The notes below the pieces were generated by a model, which worked only from the letters and a program-made list of their open reading frames with translations, was not told where the DNA came from and did no database searches. Position numbers and translations under genes: made by a program. From SMWN01 sp965261165 (GTDB taxonomy: Bacteria > Pseudomonadota > Gammaproteobacteria > Eutrophobiales > Eutrophobiaceae), in the NCBI GenBank assembly GCA_965261165.1, contig OZ253445.1:1178001-1242000 (forward strand): 64,000 bases of DNA, given 5' to 3'. How positions within the stretch are numbered: position 1 is the first letter of the stretch; the number at the start of each line of letters is the position of its first letter. Of the stretch, positions 29,016 through 37,791 are shown in pieces.

Positions 29016-30139
29016 GAGCTCTTAGTATAGAGCGACAAAGTATCGTTAAGCATTTTATCAAGCGTAAAAAAATTTTTATCTAGTACTGGCACAAGGTTTG
29101 TATAAAAGGAAATGATTTTATCGCTGGCAGCGGTTATGTTGTTTGGTTCAATACAGCCCTGAGGATACATTTCTGCAAGTACTTCTGCAGCACCGCCATG
29201 ATTGTATGCGATTACTGGCGTACCTAAACATAATGATTCCAAAGCAGTTCGGCCAAAAGCCTCAGGCTCTTTTGCCAGTGATAAGACAATATCAGAAATA
29301 GACATAATTTCTTTGATGTCGTTTCTGTGTCCCAAAAAGGTGATTTCCTTTTCTAGCCCGAGCGCACGGACTTTCTTCTTCAGCTCTTTAAGGTAAGCTG
29401 TTTTTCTTCGGTGCGCCCCTCCCGCGATCAGACCATGAACAGGAATATTTTGTTGTTTAAGGTGGGTCAGGATACTCAGAAAATCTTCATGTCCTTTCCG
29501 CCGAGTTACGCGAGCAGGCATGGTCAAGACAAATTTGTCAGAGATGATAGGATATTGTTTGCGCCATGTTTTCAGCCAATTTCCATCAGGCTGGAAAGCA
29601 AAAGGAAATTCTGTTTTTGATACGCCTCTGTGAATCAGTATGATTTTTTTTTTATCAACATAGGGATAATTATCTGTAATGTATTTGAGAATAAAGCTGG
29701 ATGTGGCAATGATGCTTTGTCCTTTTGTCATTACCTCGCTGTAACGATTTACGCTATAATGACCATGTACTGTGGTTATAAATTTTGGTCGAGAGGTCTG
29801 ATCCATTTTTCCCCAAGCAAGATAAGTCAGCCAAGCCGGTAAACGTGAGCGGGCATGAACAATATCTATGTTATTTTCACTGAAATATTTGCGGAGGAAG
29901 GGAATATGTCTCAAGGATAAAAGAGATTTTCTGCCGATATCCAGTTGAATATGTTCGCTGCCAGACCTGAGAAGCTCATCAACCAATCCGCCACCGGCAG
30001 AGATAACGATGGAACGGTGCCCATGTTTAACTAATGCTTTGGCAATCTCCAGAGTGCCACGTTCAACACCGCCAGAATCAAGTGCAGGGAGCAACTGGAC
30101 AACGCTCATAGATCTTGGTTTAAGAATTTTAGGACTCAT
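29012..30139 (-). CDS. Glycosyltransferase family 4
   Basis: GT-B sugar transferase with N-terminal LLPALDSGGVERGTLEIAK and donor motif EPEAFGRTALESLCLGTPV. The open frame extends upstream to 30211 into the ELM1-like gene; ATG 30139 gives about 375 residues and ends that overlap, though ATG 30109 is also possible because the family normally begins a few residues before QLLPAL. Part of the leftward ELM1-GT4-ligase-GT9 group, coupled to the ligase by a four-base overlap. Confidence 0.82.
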   Translation of the reverse strand: MSPKILKPRSMSVVQLLPALDSGGVERGTLEIAKALVKHGHRSIVISAGGGLVDELLRSGSEHIQLDIGRKSLLSLRHIPFLRKYFSENNIDIVHARSRLPAWLTYLAWGKMDQTSRPKFITTVHGHYSVNRYSEVMTKGQSIIATSSFILKYITDNYPYVDKKKIILIHRGVSKTEFPFAFQPDGNWLKTWRKQYPIISDKFVLTMPARVTRRKGHEDFLSILTHLKQQNIPVHGLIAGGAHRRKTAYLKELKKKVRALGLEKEITFLGHRNDIKEIMSISDIVLSLAKEPEAFGRTALESLCLGTPVIAYNHGGAAEVLAEMYPQGCIEPNNITAASDKIISFYTNLVPVLDKNFFTLDKMLNDTLSLYTKSS

Positions 30140-30173
30140 GTTTTTAAGGCAAAGGCTCGGAATGCATTCAGCT

Positions 30174-31136
30174 TTAGCGCAGTAAACCAGATTTGTAGAG
30201 TTGTTCGGCACAACGTTTTGCTTCGTTCAGTAAAACAGGGGGCTTGCAAAGTTTTCGTTCGGAGAGCCACTGACTGTAAGACGTTACCATTTTATCTTCG
30301 ACAAGATTAACGATATTATTTGAAAGTTTGTTGGCGTTTTTAGCCGGGACATCAAGCAAGCCAACGCAGGCACCAGAGGTGAGGGATTCATATATCATGG
30401 AAACGCTATCCATGCTTACCCATATGTTTGCGGCAAGACTGAGTCGCCTAGATACCCATGTAGGTCCTTTGCTCAAGCAATCTTTATATTCGGCATTGGG
30501 TTCACGCAGTGCTGCCAGCAAATTTTTTGTTGCCTTAGGCGTGCGGGAAGAGTCTGATATCTCCCATTCAATATCAGCGTATGTTGTTAGAATTTCTTTT
30601 AGTTGTTGTAGAAGGTATTCATCGTCCCAATGAAAATATCTCGAAGTCCCACCAATTAAAATTAAACCACGGTCATTTATCTGTTCGTCTGAAGGGGTAA
30701 TGCAATTTATCGCACCCTTTGTGGTGAGAACATTGTCTGCTATCTTCGGGGCATCATGCTCAGGGATAAAACAAAAGTCGAAGAAACTGGCAGGAATGCT
30801 AGGCTTCATAATAAGAATAGTTTTACCGCCACGAGCACGTTTTGCACAAAGCAGTGGCAGGCATGTCTTATGCCCTGCGCCGATAATTATATCTGGGTTC
30901 GGCAACTCTTCTGTTGCAGGAAATTTTCTTAAAAGCAGGTTCAGAAGGCCGGGTTTTTTATTGTCTAATTTAACATCATGACAATTACAGGGCTTAATCA
31001 GGTTTAAGGCCTTAACCAGTCCTTTGCTTTGCGAGTCATGCCCCAACCTGCCGTCACTTATTCGCCAGATTACGGGTGTTTCTGTAGATGCAGTCGTCAC
31101 TTTCTGAGTGGTGTCGGTCCAGCGGTTCATTATCAC
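30174..31136 (-). CDS. ELM1/GtrOC1-like putative nucleoside-diphosphate-sugar epimerase
   Basis: 320-residue member of the family annotated as mitochondrial fission ELM1-like in bacteria. Motifs: ISDGRLGHDSQSKGL, IIGAGHKTCLPLL, LIGGTSRYFHW and the terminal SMIYESLTSGACVGLLDV, resembling a GT-B nucleotide-sugar site. The biochemical function in bacteria is not established; context among LPS-core transferases suggests glycan work. It overlaps the upstream zinc-finger gene by four bases. Confidence 0.8.
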   Translation of the reverse strand: MIMNRWTDTTQKVTTASTETPVIWRISDGRLGHDSQSKGLVKALNLIKPCNCHDVKLDNKKPGLLNLLLRKFPATEELPNPDIIIGAGHKTCLPLLCAKRARGGKTILIMKPSIPASFFDFCFIPEHDAPKIADNVLTTKGAINCITPSDEQINDRGLILIGGTSRYFHWDDEYLLQQLKEILTTYADIEWEISDSSRTPKATKNLLAALREPNAEYKDCLSKGPTWVSRRLSLAANIWVSMDSVSMIYESLTSGACVGLLDVPAKNANKLSNNIVNLVEDKMVTSYSQWLSERKLCKPPVLLNEAKRCAEQLYKSGLLR

Positions 31137-31330
31137 TTGTCCCTCAACAAAAATTCAGCCCCACAGTAAGGGCATGTTGCCTGACCACTCTCCTCTATAG
31201 GTAAAAAAACTCGCGGATGTGAATTCCACAAGCTCATGTCTGCTGTTGGACAATGCAGAGGTAGTTGTAAACGGCTAATCTCATAACTTCTTCTATCATT
31301 AGGCGTTCTTGTTGCCTGATAATTGCTCAT
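31133..31330 (-). CDS. Small CHCC zinc-finger protein
   Basis: 65 residues with C27 in LQLPLHCPTADMSLWNSHPR and a C-terminal CPYCGAEF, giving a Cys-His-Cys-Cys metal site as in the zf-CHCC family, whose members are related to a mitochondrial complex I subunit. Function in bacteria is unclear. It lies between ilvE and the ELM1-like gene, which is a recurrent gammaproteobacterial neighbourhood, and is translationally coupled to the latter. Confidence 0.8.
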   Translation of the reverse strand: MSNYQATRTPNDRRSYEISRLQLPLHCPTADMSLWNSHPRVFLPIEESGQATCPYCGAEFLLRDK

Positions 31331-31340
31331 GGAGTCTCCC

Positions 31341-32261
31341 CTATATGTAGCTCAACCATTCTGGTTTGTGTTCATGACGACCATGCACCAGGTCGAAATA
31401 ATTTTTTTGCAGCATCTCTGTGATCGGACCACGATCACCTTTGCCAATCGTGCGTCTATCCAGTTCACGAATAGGTGTTACTTCGGCTGCTGTTCCGGTA
31501 AAAAAGGCTTCGTCGGCAACATATATTTCATCCCGGGTAATTCTTTTTTCACGGATCTCCAAACCTTTTTCTTTTGCCAAAGTGAAAATCGTTTCTCTGG
31601 TAATGCCTTCCAGCGCAGAAGTCAGATCTGGCGTGTAAAGAATGCCATTGCGCACGATAAAAATGTTTTCGCCACTGCCTTCTGCGACATAGCCCTCATT
31701 ATCAAGTAACAGGGCTTCGTCATAACCACAATCCAGAGCCTCTTGCAGTGCAAGCATGGAATTAAGGTAATTGCCGTTGGACTTGGCTTTACACATCGTT
31801 ATATTGACATGGTGACGGGTATAAGAGGAGGTTCTGATGCGAATCCCTTTCTCCAGACCTTCGCTACCAAGATATGAACCCCATGACCAAGCGGCAACCA
31901 TTACATGCGCTTTCAGATTATCAGCACGCAGACCCATGCCTTCCGAGCCATAAAAACACATAGGGCGTATATAGGCTGAATCAAGTTCATTTTTACTAAC
32001 TGATTCAAGACAGGCTTTATTGATGGCTTCTTTATTAAAAGGCATAGGCATGTTTAAAATATGCGCCGAACGAAACAGTCGGTCGGTATGCTCCTGCAAC
32101 CGGAAGATGGCCGCACCCTTTTTTGCATGATAGGCACGCATGCCCTCAAATACACCCATGCCATAGTGCAGGGTATGGGTCAGGACATGGATCTTTGCCT
32201 CTCTCCAAGGAACGAACTCCCCATCCATCCAGATCACACCATCAATATCATCCATTGTCAT
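31341..32261 (-). CDS. ilvE: Branched-chain amino acid aminotransferase
   Basis: Class IV PLP aminotransferase interconverting Val, Leu and Ile with their keto acids. 306 residues; the PLP lysine lies in MCKAKSNGNYLNS, with EGSGENIFIVR and FFTGTAAEVTP downstream. Two ATGs are six bases apart; the inner one at 32261 is chosen because the GAGGAG site (32268-32273) touches the outer ATG but is six bases from this one. The 300 bases upstream (32262-32555) hold no gene. Confidence 0.94.
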   Translation of the reverse strand: MTMDDIDGVIWMDGEFVPWREAKIHVLTHTLHYGMGVFEGMRAYHAKKGAAIFRLQEHTDRLFRSAHILNMPMPFNKEAINKACLESVSKNELDSAYIRPMCFYGSEGMGLRADNLKAHVMVAAWSWGSYLGSEGLEKGIRIRTSSYTRHHVNITMCKAKSNGNYLNSMLALQEALDCGYDEALLLDNEGYVAEGSGENIFIVRNGILYTPDLTSALEGITRETIFTLAKEKGLEIREKRITRDEIYVADEAFFTGTAAEVTPIRELDRRTIGKGDRGPITEMLQKNYFDLVHGRHEHKPEWLSYI

Positions 32262-32267
32262 AGACAT

Positions 32268-32273
32268 CTCCTC
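32268..32273 (-). promoter_or_regulatory. Shine-Dalgarno site deciding the ilvE start
   Basis: GAGGAG on the minus strand lies immediately next to the outer ATG (32267) and six bases from the inner ATG (32261). The spacing supports the inner codon as the initiator. Confidence 0.75.
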
Positions 32274-32555
32274 TTCACATCCTAGTTCCTAGTATATAAA
32301 TAGGGGTTTTAGGAAGTTAAGCATCGTTCGATAGGTGTTAAATCTCTGAAATGGTTATTAAAAATAGGTATTGCAAATGTTCCAGAGTCACAGAGCCTAA
32401 CTAAATAATTGTTTTTATGCTAGCCTCACATTGCATCATAAATTCAGAGAAAGTAACAGTGCCAAGGCAAGTAATAGATTCTGGTATTTTTTGATTCTCC
32501 CTGTCAGAGTAGGATAAGCTTGGGCATACAACTAATTCGTCGGGTTTAAATCGTT

Positions 32556-32984
32556 ATGTCTGAAACCAGTATAAAAGAAATATCTCCACAGCAAGCATGG
32601 GAAATCCTTGAAGATGAGCCGCAAGCAGTTCTGTTGGACGTGAGAACTAGCATGGAATATGAATATGTAGGCCACCCTGCCAAAGCTTTACATATCCCTT
32701 GGATGGATGCCCCAGACTGGAGTATCGATGCAGAGTTTGTAAATAAAGTTCGCGAGGCATTAATGAAGCGAACAGGCTCGGAGCAAGGGCTAGAGTCCAT
32801 CGCTGTATTAGCAATTTGTAGAAGTGGCAAACGTTCTCAAGCAGCAGTGGAGGAGCTTGCTAGTCAAGGTTTCAACAATCTTTATAATATTGAGAATGGG
32901 TTCGAAGGCGATCTGGATAATAATAATCACAGAAATACGATTAATGGCTGGCGGTTTGTAGATCTACCGTGGGAGCAATCCTGA
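32556..32984 (+). CDS. Rhodanese-like sulfurtransferase domain protein
   Basis: 142-residue single-domain rhodanese. The active-site cysteine lies in ICRSGKRSQAA near residue 88, with VLLDVRTSMEYEYVGH at the N-terminal side. No signal peptide, so probably cytoplasmic. Single-domain rhodaneses carry sulfane sulfur in sulfur metabolism or thio-modification; the partner is unknown here. 46 bases separate it from the following C13 peptidase gene on the same strand. Confidence 0.88.
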   Translation: MSETSIKEISPQQAWEILEDEPQAVLLDVRTSMEYEYVGHPAKALHIPWMDAPDWSIDAEFVNKVREALMKRTGSEQGLESIAVLAICRSGKRSQAAVEELASQGFNNLYNIENGFEGDLDNNNHRNTINGWRFVDLPWEQS

Positions 32985-33030
32985 GATAATTTCAATTAGC
33001 AACATTTTATCAATCAGGGCCGCATAGTAG

Positions 33031-34404
33031 ATGGATAAATTCCCGGTTGCTCCGTGCCTGAACCTTGTACGAAATATCTGGTGCGGAACCCGATTTGCCT
33101 TTTTCGTGCCCACAGGTTTGTGGCAATTTAGATTCGGATTCTCGCAGCTTTGTTTGTTGTTGACACTTTCTTTTTTTCTATCTTTTATTCATGACTTTGT
33201 AAACACTTCCCCAAATAATATTTTTAATATTTATGCCCTGATGTATCAGGCAACACTGTATCTGTTGTTCTTTATCAGCGTCGCAATCATTGCGCAAATT
33301 GAAAAAGATTTGGCAAGTACTGTTAATGTCATGGTTATTTTTCTGGCCTTTGTTCCTGTCGTTTGGGGCATGTATTTGGTTATTGATTGGCTCGCAGCCA
33401 AACAAACATGGTTTGATTCGATCGAGACGAGTTGGGCTGTTTTTTATCTCTATTTAGTCTGGTATCTGGCAATAATCTTTAGATGCATTGTCAAGTACTA
33501 TCACGCAACAACTTGCAGGGCAATGGCCTTGACATGTTTATATGGGCTGATAAATTTTGTTCCTCTGTTTCAGCTGCCACAGCAATCTTTCTGGTATATC
33601 GACTATTCGGAACAATCAAGCTCCACAGAGAAAGAACCCAGGTTAAATGTTGAAGATACATTCTATCGTCAAGGAGATTTAATCAAACAAGCGACAGATA
33701 TCTTATTGCCAGAGAGAGCCGGCCAATCTGATTTATATTTTTTAGGGCTGGCAGGTTATGCTGATGAAGATGTTTTTATGAATGAAGCAATGTTGGCAAA
33801 AGAATTATTTGATGAGCGATTCGACACCAGAGACAGATCTTTGTTATTAATAAATAATAGGAAGACAGTTAAAGATCTGCCTTTGGCCAATGCACATAAT
33901 CTTGAATCAGCGGTACAGGCTATGGCTGAAGTCATGAATACTGCAGAAGATATCTTGTTTCTTGTGCTGACTTCACATGGTTCTGAAGATCACAAACTGT
34001 CCATCGATTATTATCCCTTGGAAATGAATGATATCAGCCCCATAAAGATAAAAACAGCGTTGGATAACGCTAATATAAAATGGCGGGTAATAGTTATCTC
34101 AGCCTGTTATTCAGGCGGTTTTATAGCGCCATTGATCGATGATAATACGCTGATCATGACGGCATCAGGCAAAGACAGAAAGTCCTTCGGTTGCGGGCAT
34201 GATGGAGACTACACTTATTTTGGGGACGCGTTATTTGGCAAGGCCTTGAAGCAAGAGCATAATTTCTCAACAGCATTTTATACTGCAAAAAAGGATATTG
34301 AAGCACGAGAAGCAGAAGAATCTTTGGAGGCATCTATGCCTCAGATCAGGATAGGGAAAGATATTAAAAAACAGTTATTCTTGTTTACTGATCGTCTTGA
34401 TTGA
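33031..34404 (+). CDS. Membrane-anchored C13 (legumain-like) peptidase
   Basis: 457 residues in two parts. Residues 30-182 contain about five hydrophobic segments (near 33-53, 68-90, 98-121, 135-155 and 165-181). The soluble part (about 200-457) carries the clan-CD dyad, His316 in LTSHGSEDH and Cys359 in ISACYSGGFI, plus MTASGKDRKSFG for the S1 region and HDGDYTYFGDALF. This is the bacterial peptidase-C13-like pattern related to legumain and GPI8. Substrates are unknown. The last 20 bases overlap the convergent tatC. No caspase-adaptor partner is visible. Confidence 0.83.
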   Translation: MDKFPVAPCLNLVRNIWCGTRFAFFVPTGLWQFRFGFSQLCLLLTLSFFLSFIHDFVNTSPNNIFNIYALMYQATLYLLFFISVAIIAQIEKDLASTVNVMVIFLAFVPVVWGMYLVIDWLAAKQTWFDSIETSWAVFYLYLVWYLAIIFRCIVKYYHATTCRAMALTCLYGLINFVPLFQLPQQSFWYIDYSEQSSSTEKEPRLNVEDTFYRQGDLIKQATDILLPERAGQSDLYFLGLAGYADEDVFMNEAMLAKELFDERFDTRDRSLLLINNRKTVKDLPLANAHNLESAVQAMAEVMNTAEDILFLVLTSHGSEDHKLSIDYYPLEMNDISPIKIKTALDNANIKWRVIVISACYSGGFIAPLIDDNTLIMTASGKDRKSFGCGHDGDYTYFGDALFGKALKQEHNFSTAFYTAKKDIEAREAEESLEASMPQIRIGKDIKKQLFLFTDRLD

Positions 34405-35161
34405 GCGTTTCTGACCGTACAGGCAATCGGTGACCAAAAAAAAGACCTGCTTCGAACAATAGCCAAATTGGTAGCGCCAACAATATTTGGGAAATAACGT
34501 CAGGTGGAGTTAATAGCATTCCCAGAATAAATGCCGCCACTATTACGCCGGGCCTATTCCTCTTTAAAGTTTCAACCGAGGCGTACCGGCCCCAGATCAA
34601 GAGTGCTGTTGCCACAGGCACCTCAAAGGCCAGGCCAAAGGCAAAAAATAGTTTCAGGACAAAATTCAGGTAATGGCTGATGTCTGTCATCATCGCCACA
34701 CCTTCTGGTGTAACAGCATTAAAAAAACCAAAAATTAATGGGAAGACCACAAAATAGGCGAAGGCAGTCCCTGCATAGAATAGAAGAATGCTGCTGATAA
34801 TCAGAGGTCGAGCAAGATGCTGCTCTTGTTGATAAAGACCTGGCGCAATAAAACCCCACATTTGAATGAGCAGATAAGGCATAGCGATAAAGACGGCAGC
34901 AAACAATGTCAGCTTGAAGGGAGTCATAAATGGTGAGGCTACCTCTGTCGCGATCATAGTGCTTCCAGGCGATAGCTGATTGATCAAAGGCGCTGCAATC
35001 AGACTGTAAATATCATTCGCAAAATAGAATAGGGCTAAAAAAACTATCAAAATAGCGCACAGCCCCTTAAGTAGTCTGATGCGTAATTCTATGAGATGCG
35101 TAATGAAAGGCTGAGCTTCTTCCTGGTCATTTGAGCTATCATTTTGGTTTCCCGCGGACAT
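34385..35161 (-). CDS. tatC: Sec-independent translocase TatC
   Basis: Multi-spanning receptor of the twin-arginine pathway. About 258 residues with six helices; family motifs ITHLIELRIRLL, TEVASPFMTPFKL and LTPPDVISQILLALP are clear. ATG 35161 is preferred over the TTG at 35173, which would add only four residues. The stop region overlaps the 3' end of the C13 peptidase gene by 20 bases. Plausibly exports the twin-arginine SoxY encoded at 55.7-56.1 kb. Confidence 0.95.
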   Translation of the reverse strand: MSAGNQNDSSNDQEEAQPFITHLIELRIRLLKGLCAILIVFLALFYFANDIYSLIAAPLINQLSPGSTMIATEVASPFMTPFKLTLFAAVFIAMPYLLIQMWGFIAPGLYQQEQHLARPLIISSILLFYAGTAFAYFVVFPLIFGFFNAVTPEGVAMMTDISHYLNFVLKLFFAFGLAFEVPVATALLIWGRYASVETLKRNRPGVIVAAFILGMLLTPPDVISQILLALPIWLLFEAGLFFGHRLPVRSETLNQDDQ

Positions 35162-35169
35162 ACCTAGTT

Positions 35170-35460
35170 TCAATGATCGGAATCTTTGTTGGTATGATTT
35201 AATTTGCTAGAAAAATCAGGATCTTGATCTGGGGCATTCTTCATCAAGTCATCAAGGTCGCCAAACTGTTGTTTAAAAGCCTTGGTTTCATCTATTAATA
35301 ATTCCTGTTTTAGTTCTCTTTGCAGATTATTTATTAAACGACGAAATTTACCAAACCATCTCCCAGCTTGTTGAGCAAAAGCGGGAAGCCTGTCTGGGCC
35401 AACGACCAGCAGCGCGATGGTCGCGATCATAACCAGCTCCCAGAAACCTATATCAAACAT
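35170..35460 (-). CDS. tatB: Sec-independent translocase TatB
   Basis: 96 residues: a short N-terminal transmembrane helix (FWELVMIATIALLVVGPDRL), the GPDRLP hinge, then a long amphipathic and charged helix. Works with TatC to bind twin-arginine signal peptides. Follows tatA and precedes tatC in the leftward tat operon. Confidence 0.93.
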   Translation of the reverse strand: MFDIGFWELVMIATIALLVVGPDRLPAFAQQAGRWFGKFRRLINNLQRELKQELLIDETKAFKQQFGDLDDLMKNAPDQDPDFSSKLNHTNKDSDH

Positions 35461-35570
35461 GAAAACTTATTTTAAAAATCAGACAAATTGAATCAGAGGA
35501 ATCAGAAATTTTTGATTCTTCACTTAAGATAAGAAAATTTAAAATGCTGGCGTAAAGACAAGTGGCCGGC

Positions 35571-35795
35571 CTATTTATCTGGTTTTTTATTGACCTTACC
35601 TTTAATGACGGCACTGGTATTTTCTTTGTTTTCCGCGCTTTCCGCTTGCTCTATTTCATCTGTATCTTTCATAGCGCCGCGAAAACTTTTGAGCCCCGCC
35701 CCTAGATCGCTACCCAGACTATGCAATTTTTTTGTGCCAAAAAGTAAAATGACAATGACCAAGACAATGACTAATTCTGTGATGCCGAAACCCAT
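35571..35795 (-). CDS. tatA: Sec-independent translocase TatA
   Basis: 74 residues with the TatA pattern: one membrane helix (ELVIVLVIVILLFG), the FGTKKL hinge and an amphipathic helix with FRGAM, then a charged tail. Forms the pore of the TAT system. The 110-base gap to tatB is longer than usual and holds the imperfect hairpin GAATCA/TGATTC (35499-35518). Confidence 0.93.
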   Translation of the reverse strand: MGFGITELVIVLVIVILLFGTKKLHSLGSDLGAGLKSFRGAMKDTDEIEQAESAENKENTSAVIKGKVNKKPDK

Positions 35796-35840
35796 GCTTT
35801 ATCTCCAATTTCATTTCAAAAGTAATACGCTTAAAACCGT

Positions 35841-36161
35841 CTATTTTTTGCGGCCGGCTTTTTCTTCAAGCCCTGACAAGCCAAACCTTCTATCTAGTTC
35901 CAATAATATAGCATCAGGACTCAAGTCTTGTTGCGCCAACATGACTAGTGTATGAAACCACAAGTCTGCTGTCTCATGAATTATAGCGTTTTTTTTGCCA
36001 GATTTTGCAGCAATCACGACTTCAGTAGCTTCTTCGCCAATTTTTTTCAGGATTTCGTCCAGACCTCTATCATAAAGCGAGGCGACATAGGATGAGTCTG
36101 GTTCTGCATTTTTTCTGCTTTCCAAAGTCTGGGCTAATCTAGCAAGCACATCATCGGTCAT
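35841..36161 (-). CDS. hisE: Phosphoribosyl-ATP pyrophosphatase
   Basis: Second step of histidine synthesis, hydrolysing PR-ATP to PR-AMP. 106 residues with KIGEEATEVVIAAK and ETADLWFHTLVMLA, the MazG-like Mg2+-binding helices. Separate from hisI, unlike the fused enterobacterial HisIE. It lies between hisI and tatA, and hisA-hisF-hisI-hisE-tatABC all read leftwards. Confidence 0.95.
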   Translation of the reverse strand: MTDDVLARLAQTLESRKNAEPDSSYVASLYDRGLDEILKKIGEEATEVVIAAKSGKKNAIIHETADLWFHTLVMLAQQDLSPDAILLELDRRFGLSGLEEKAGRKK

Positions 36162-36257
36162 GTTTATAAAGTCGCTATAAAATATAAATATTTAAAATAA
36201 TATTTGCTCGAGAGTTCCTGACGAATTGTATCGCTGAGGTAGATGTATTCACAGAGA

Positions 36258-36659
36258 TTATTTTTTATAAATTTCTTCAGGATCTTTAATTACGAGATCG
36301 GTGGTTACCCATTGATTGTTTTCAAGTCGCTGGTAAAAACAGCGCGCACGACCGGTGTGACAAGCGATGCCACCGACCTGTTCGACCTTGATTACCAGCG
36401 CATCATTATCACAATCAAGCAAGATCTCCTTGATGTTTTGTTGGTGTCCAGATTCTTCACCTTTACGCCAAAGCTTCTGTCTGGAGCGAGACCAATAGAC
36501 AGCTCGATTTTCTTCTTGCGTTAGTGATAACGCTTCGCGGTTCATCCATGCCTGAGTCAGGACCTTGCCAGTCTCAAAATCCTGAATAATTACTGGAACT
36601 AGGCTGTCAGAATTCCACTTGATCGCATCCAGCCAGACTTTATTTTCTGAGTAAGACAT
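36258..36659 (-). CDS. hisI: Phosphoribosyl-AMP cyclohydrolase
   Basis: Third step of histidine synthesis. 133 residues; the zinc and Mg2+ sites appear in LLDCDNDALVIKVEQ and GIACHTGRARCFY, and YWSRSRQKLWRKGE is the family signature. 96 bases upstream of hisE. Its ATG is directly next to an inserted repeat element, which separates it from hisF. Confidence 0.95.
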   Translation of the reverse strand: MSYSENKVWLDAIKWNSDSLVPVIIQDFETGKVLTQAWMNREALSLTQEENRAVYWSRSRQKLWRKGEESGHQQNIKEILLDCDNDALVIKVEQVGGIACHTGRARCFYQRLENNQWVTTDLVIKDPEEIYKK

Positions 36660-37021
36660 CTAGAGAACCTCTGTTCAAGTCTGAGTCGAATAGATTACCG
36701 GTTAAAATATCTTGGTTCAAGACATTGTCTGGGTCAGTACCTATGAGACTTTTCAGCCGTCTCCGTGAGGAGCCGATAGTATTGCACGAGCGTTTCTAAT
36801 CCTATCGCATCGTGAGGTCGATAGTGATTATTGATGCTCAGCACAATCCTTAGCTCGCGGGATAGCGCCTTCCAAACCCTGTGCTTGCTCCGCAGGGGCG
36901 TTATGAACCTGGCCAGGCGTGAAACGCGCGTAATAGCAGGACTATTGCGAAGTTTCGTAGTATAGAAACGGGATATTTTTGAGCGCAAGATGTCGATTCA
37001 GACTTGAGCAGAGGCTCCTAG
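36660..37021. mobile_element. MITE-like insertion between hisF and hisI
   Basis: About 354 bases flanked by CTAG on both sides (36660-36663 and 37018-37021). The ends are imperfect terminal inverted repeats of about 28 bases: left core CCTCTGTTCAAGTCTGAGTC, right (reversed) CCTCTGCTCAAGTCTGAATC. CTAG duplications are typical of IS5-group insertions. The interior has an 84-codon minus-strand frame (36734-36988) with no family I recognise. The right CTAG supplies the hisF stop codon. No transposase is encoded, so this is a MITE or IS remnant. Confidence 0.65.
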
Positions 37022-37791
37022 TTTCGTACCTCAATTCCTCGTTGGCTCATGACTGTTTTTGCTTCCGCTACAGTATGTTCACCAAAGTGAAAAATACTCG
37101 CGGCCAAAACAGCATCGGCTTTTCCTTCAAGCACGCCCTCTACCAGATGCTCTAGATTGCCCACACCACCAGAAGCAATCACAGGAATATTGACCGCTTC
37201 ACTGATGGCTCTGGTTAATCCTAGGTCAAAGCCATCACGTGTGCCATCTCTGTCCATACTGGTGAGTAATATTTCTCCAGCGCCCTGTTGTTCCATTTGT
37301 ACGGCCCACTCAACTGCATCGATGCCTGTGGCATTTCTGCCACCATGAGTAAAGATTTCCCATTTTCTTGCTTCGCCTTCGCCTGAAGTGCATTTTGCAT
37401 CGATGGCAACGACAATACATTGTGCGCCAAAACGTGCCGAGGCATTGCCAACAAAGTCAGGGCTGTTGATTGCGGCAGTATTAATGCTGATCTTGTCTGC
37501 GCCAGCGACTAACATTTTGCGGATGTCATCCAGATTACGGATACCGCCGCCAACTGTCAGCGGGATAAATACTTGGCTGGCTACCTGTTCAACCACATGA
37601 ACCATGGTCTCCCGGTCATCGCTACTGGCAGTAATATCCAGAAAAATAATCTCATCAGCACCCTGTTCATCATAGCGACGGGCAACTTCGACAGGGTCGC
37701 CTGCATCTTGTATTTCAACAAACTTAACCCCTTTAACGACTCGGCTGGCATCAACATCGAGACAGGGAATGATGCGTTTGGCTAATGTCAT
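37018..37791 (-). CDS. hisF: Imidazole glycerol phosphate synthase subunit HisF
   Basis: Cyclase subunit of the HisFH complex, making IGP and AICAR. About 257 residues, TIM barrel; catalytic aspartates lie in PCLDV and VAIDAKC, with phosphate loops FIPLTVGGGIRN and PVIASGGVGN. ATG 37791 overlaps the hisA stop by one codon (ATGA), so the longer open frame upstream is rejected. The stop is next to the MITE-like insertion. hisH is not in the window. Confidence 0.95.
   Translation of the reverse strand: MTLAKRIIPCLDVDASRVVKGVKFVEIQDAGDPVEVARRYDEQGADEIIFLDITASSDDRETMVHVVEQVASQVFIPLTVGGGIRNLDDIRKMLVAGADKISINTAAINSPDFVGNASARFGAQCIVVAIDAKCTSGEGEARKWEIFTHGGRNATGIDAVEWAVQMEQQGAGEILLTSMDRDGTRDGFDLGLTRAISEAVNIPVIASGGVGNLEHLVEGVLEGKADAVLAASIFHFGEHTVAEAKTVMSQRGIEVRN

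Noticed and set aside
36734..36988. 84-codon minus-strand open frame inside the MITE-like element
   Set aside because: No family recognised, lies fully within the insertion and has no convincing start; retained only as part of the element.
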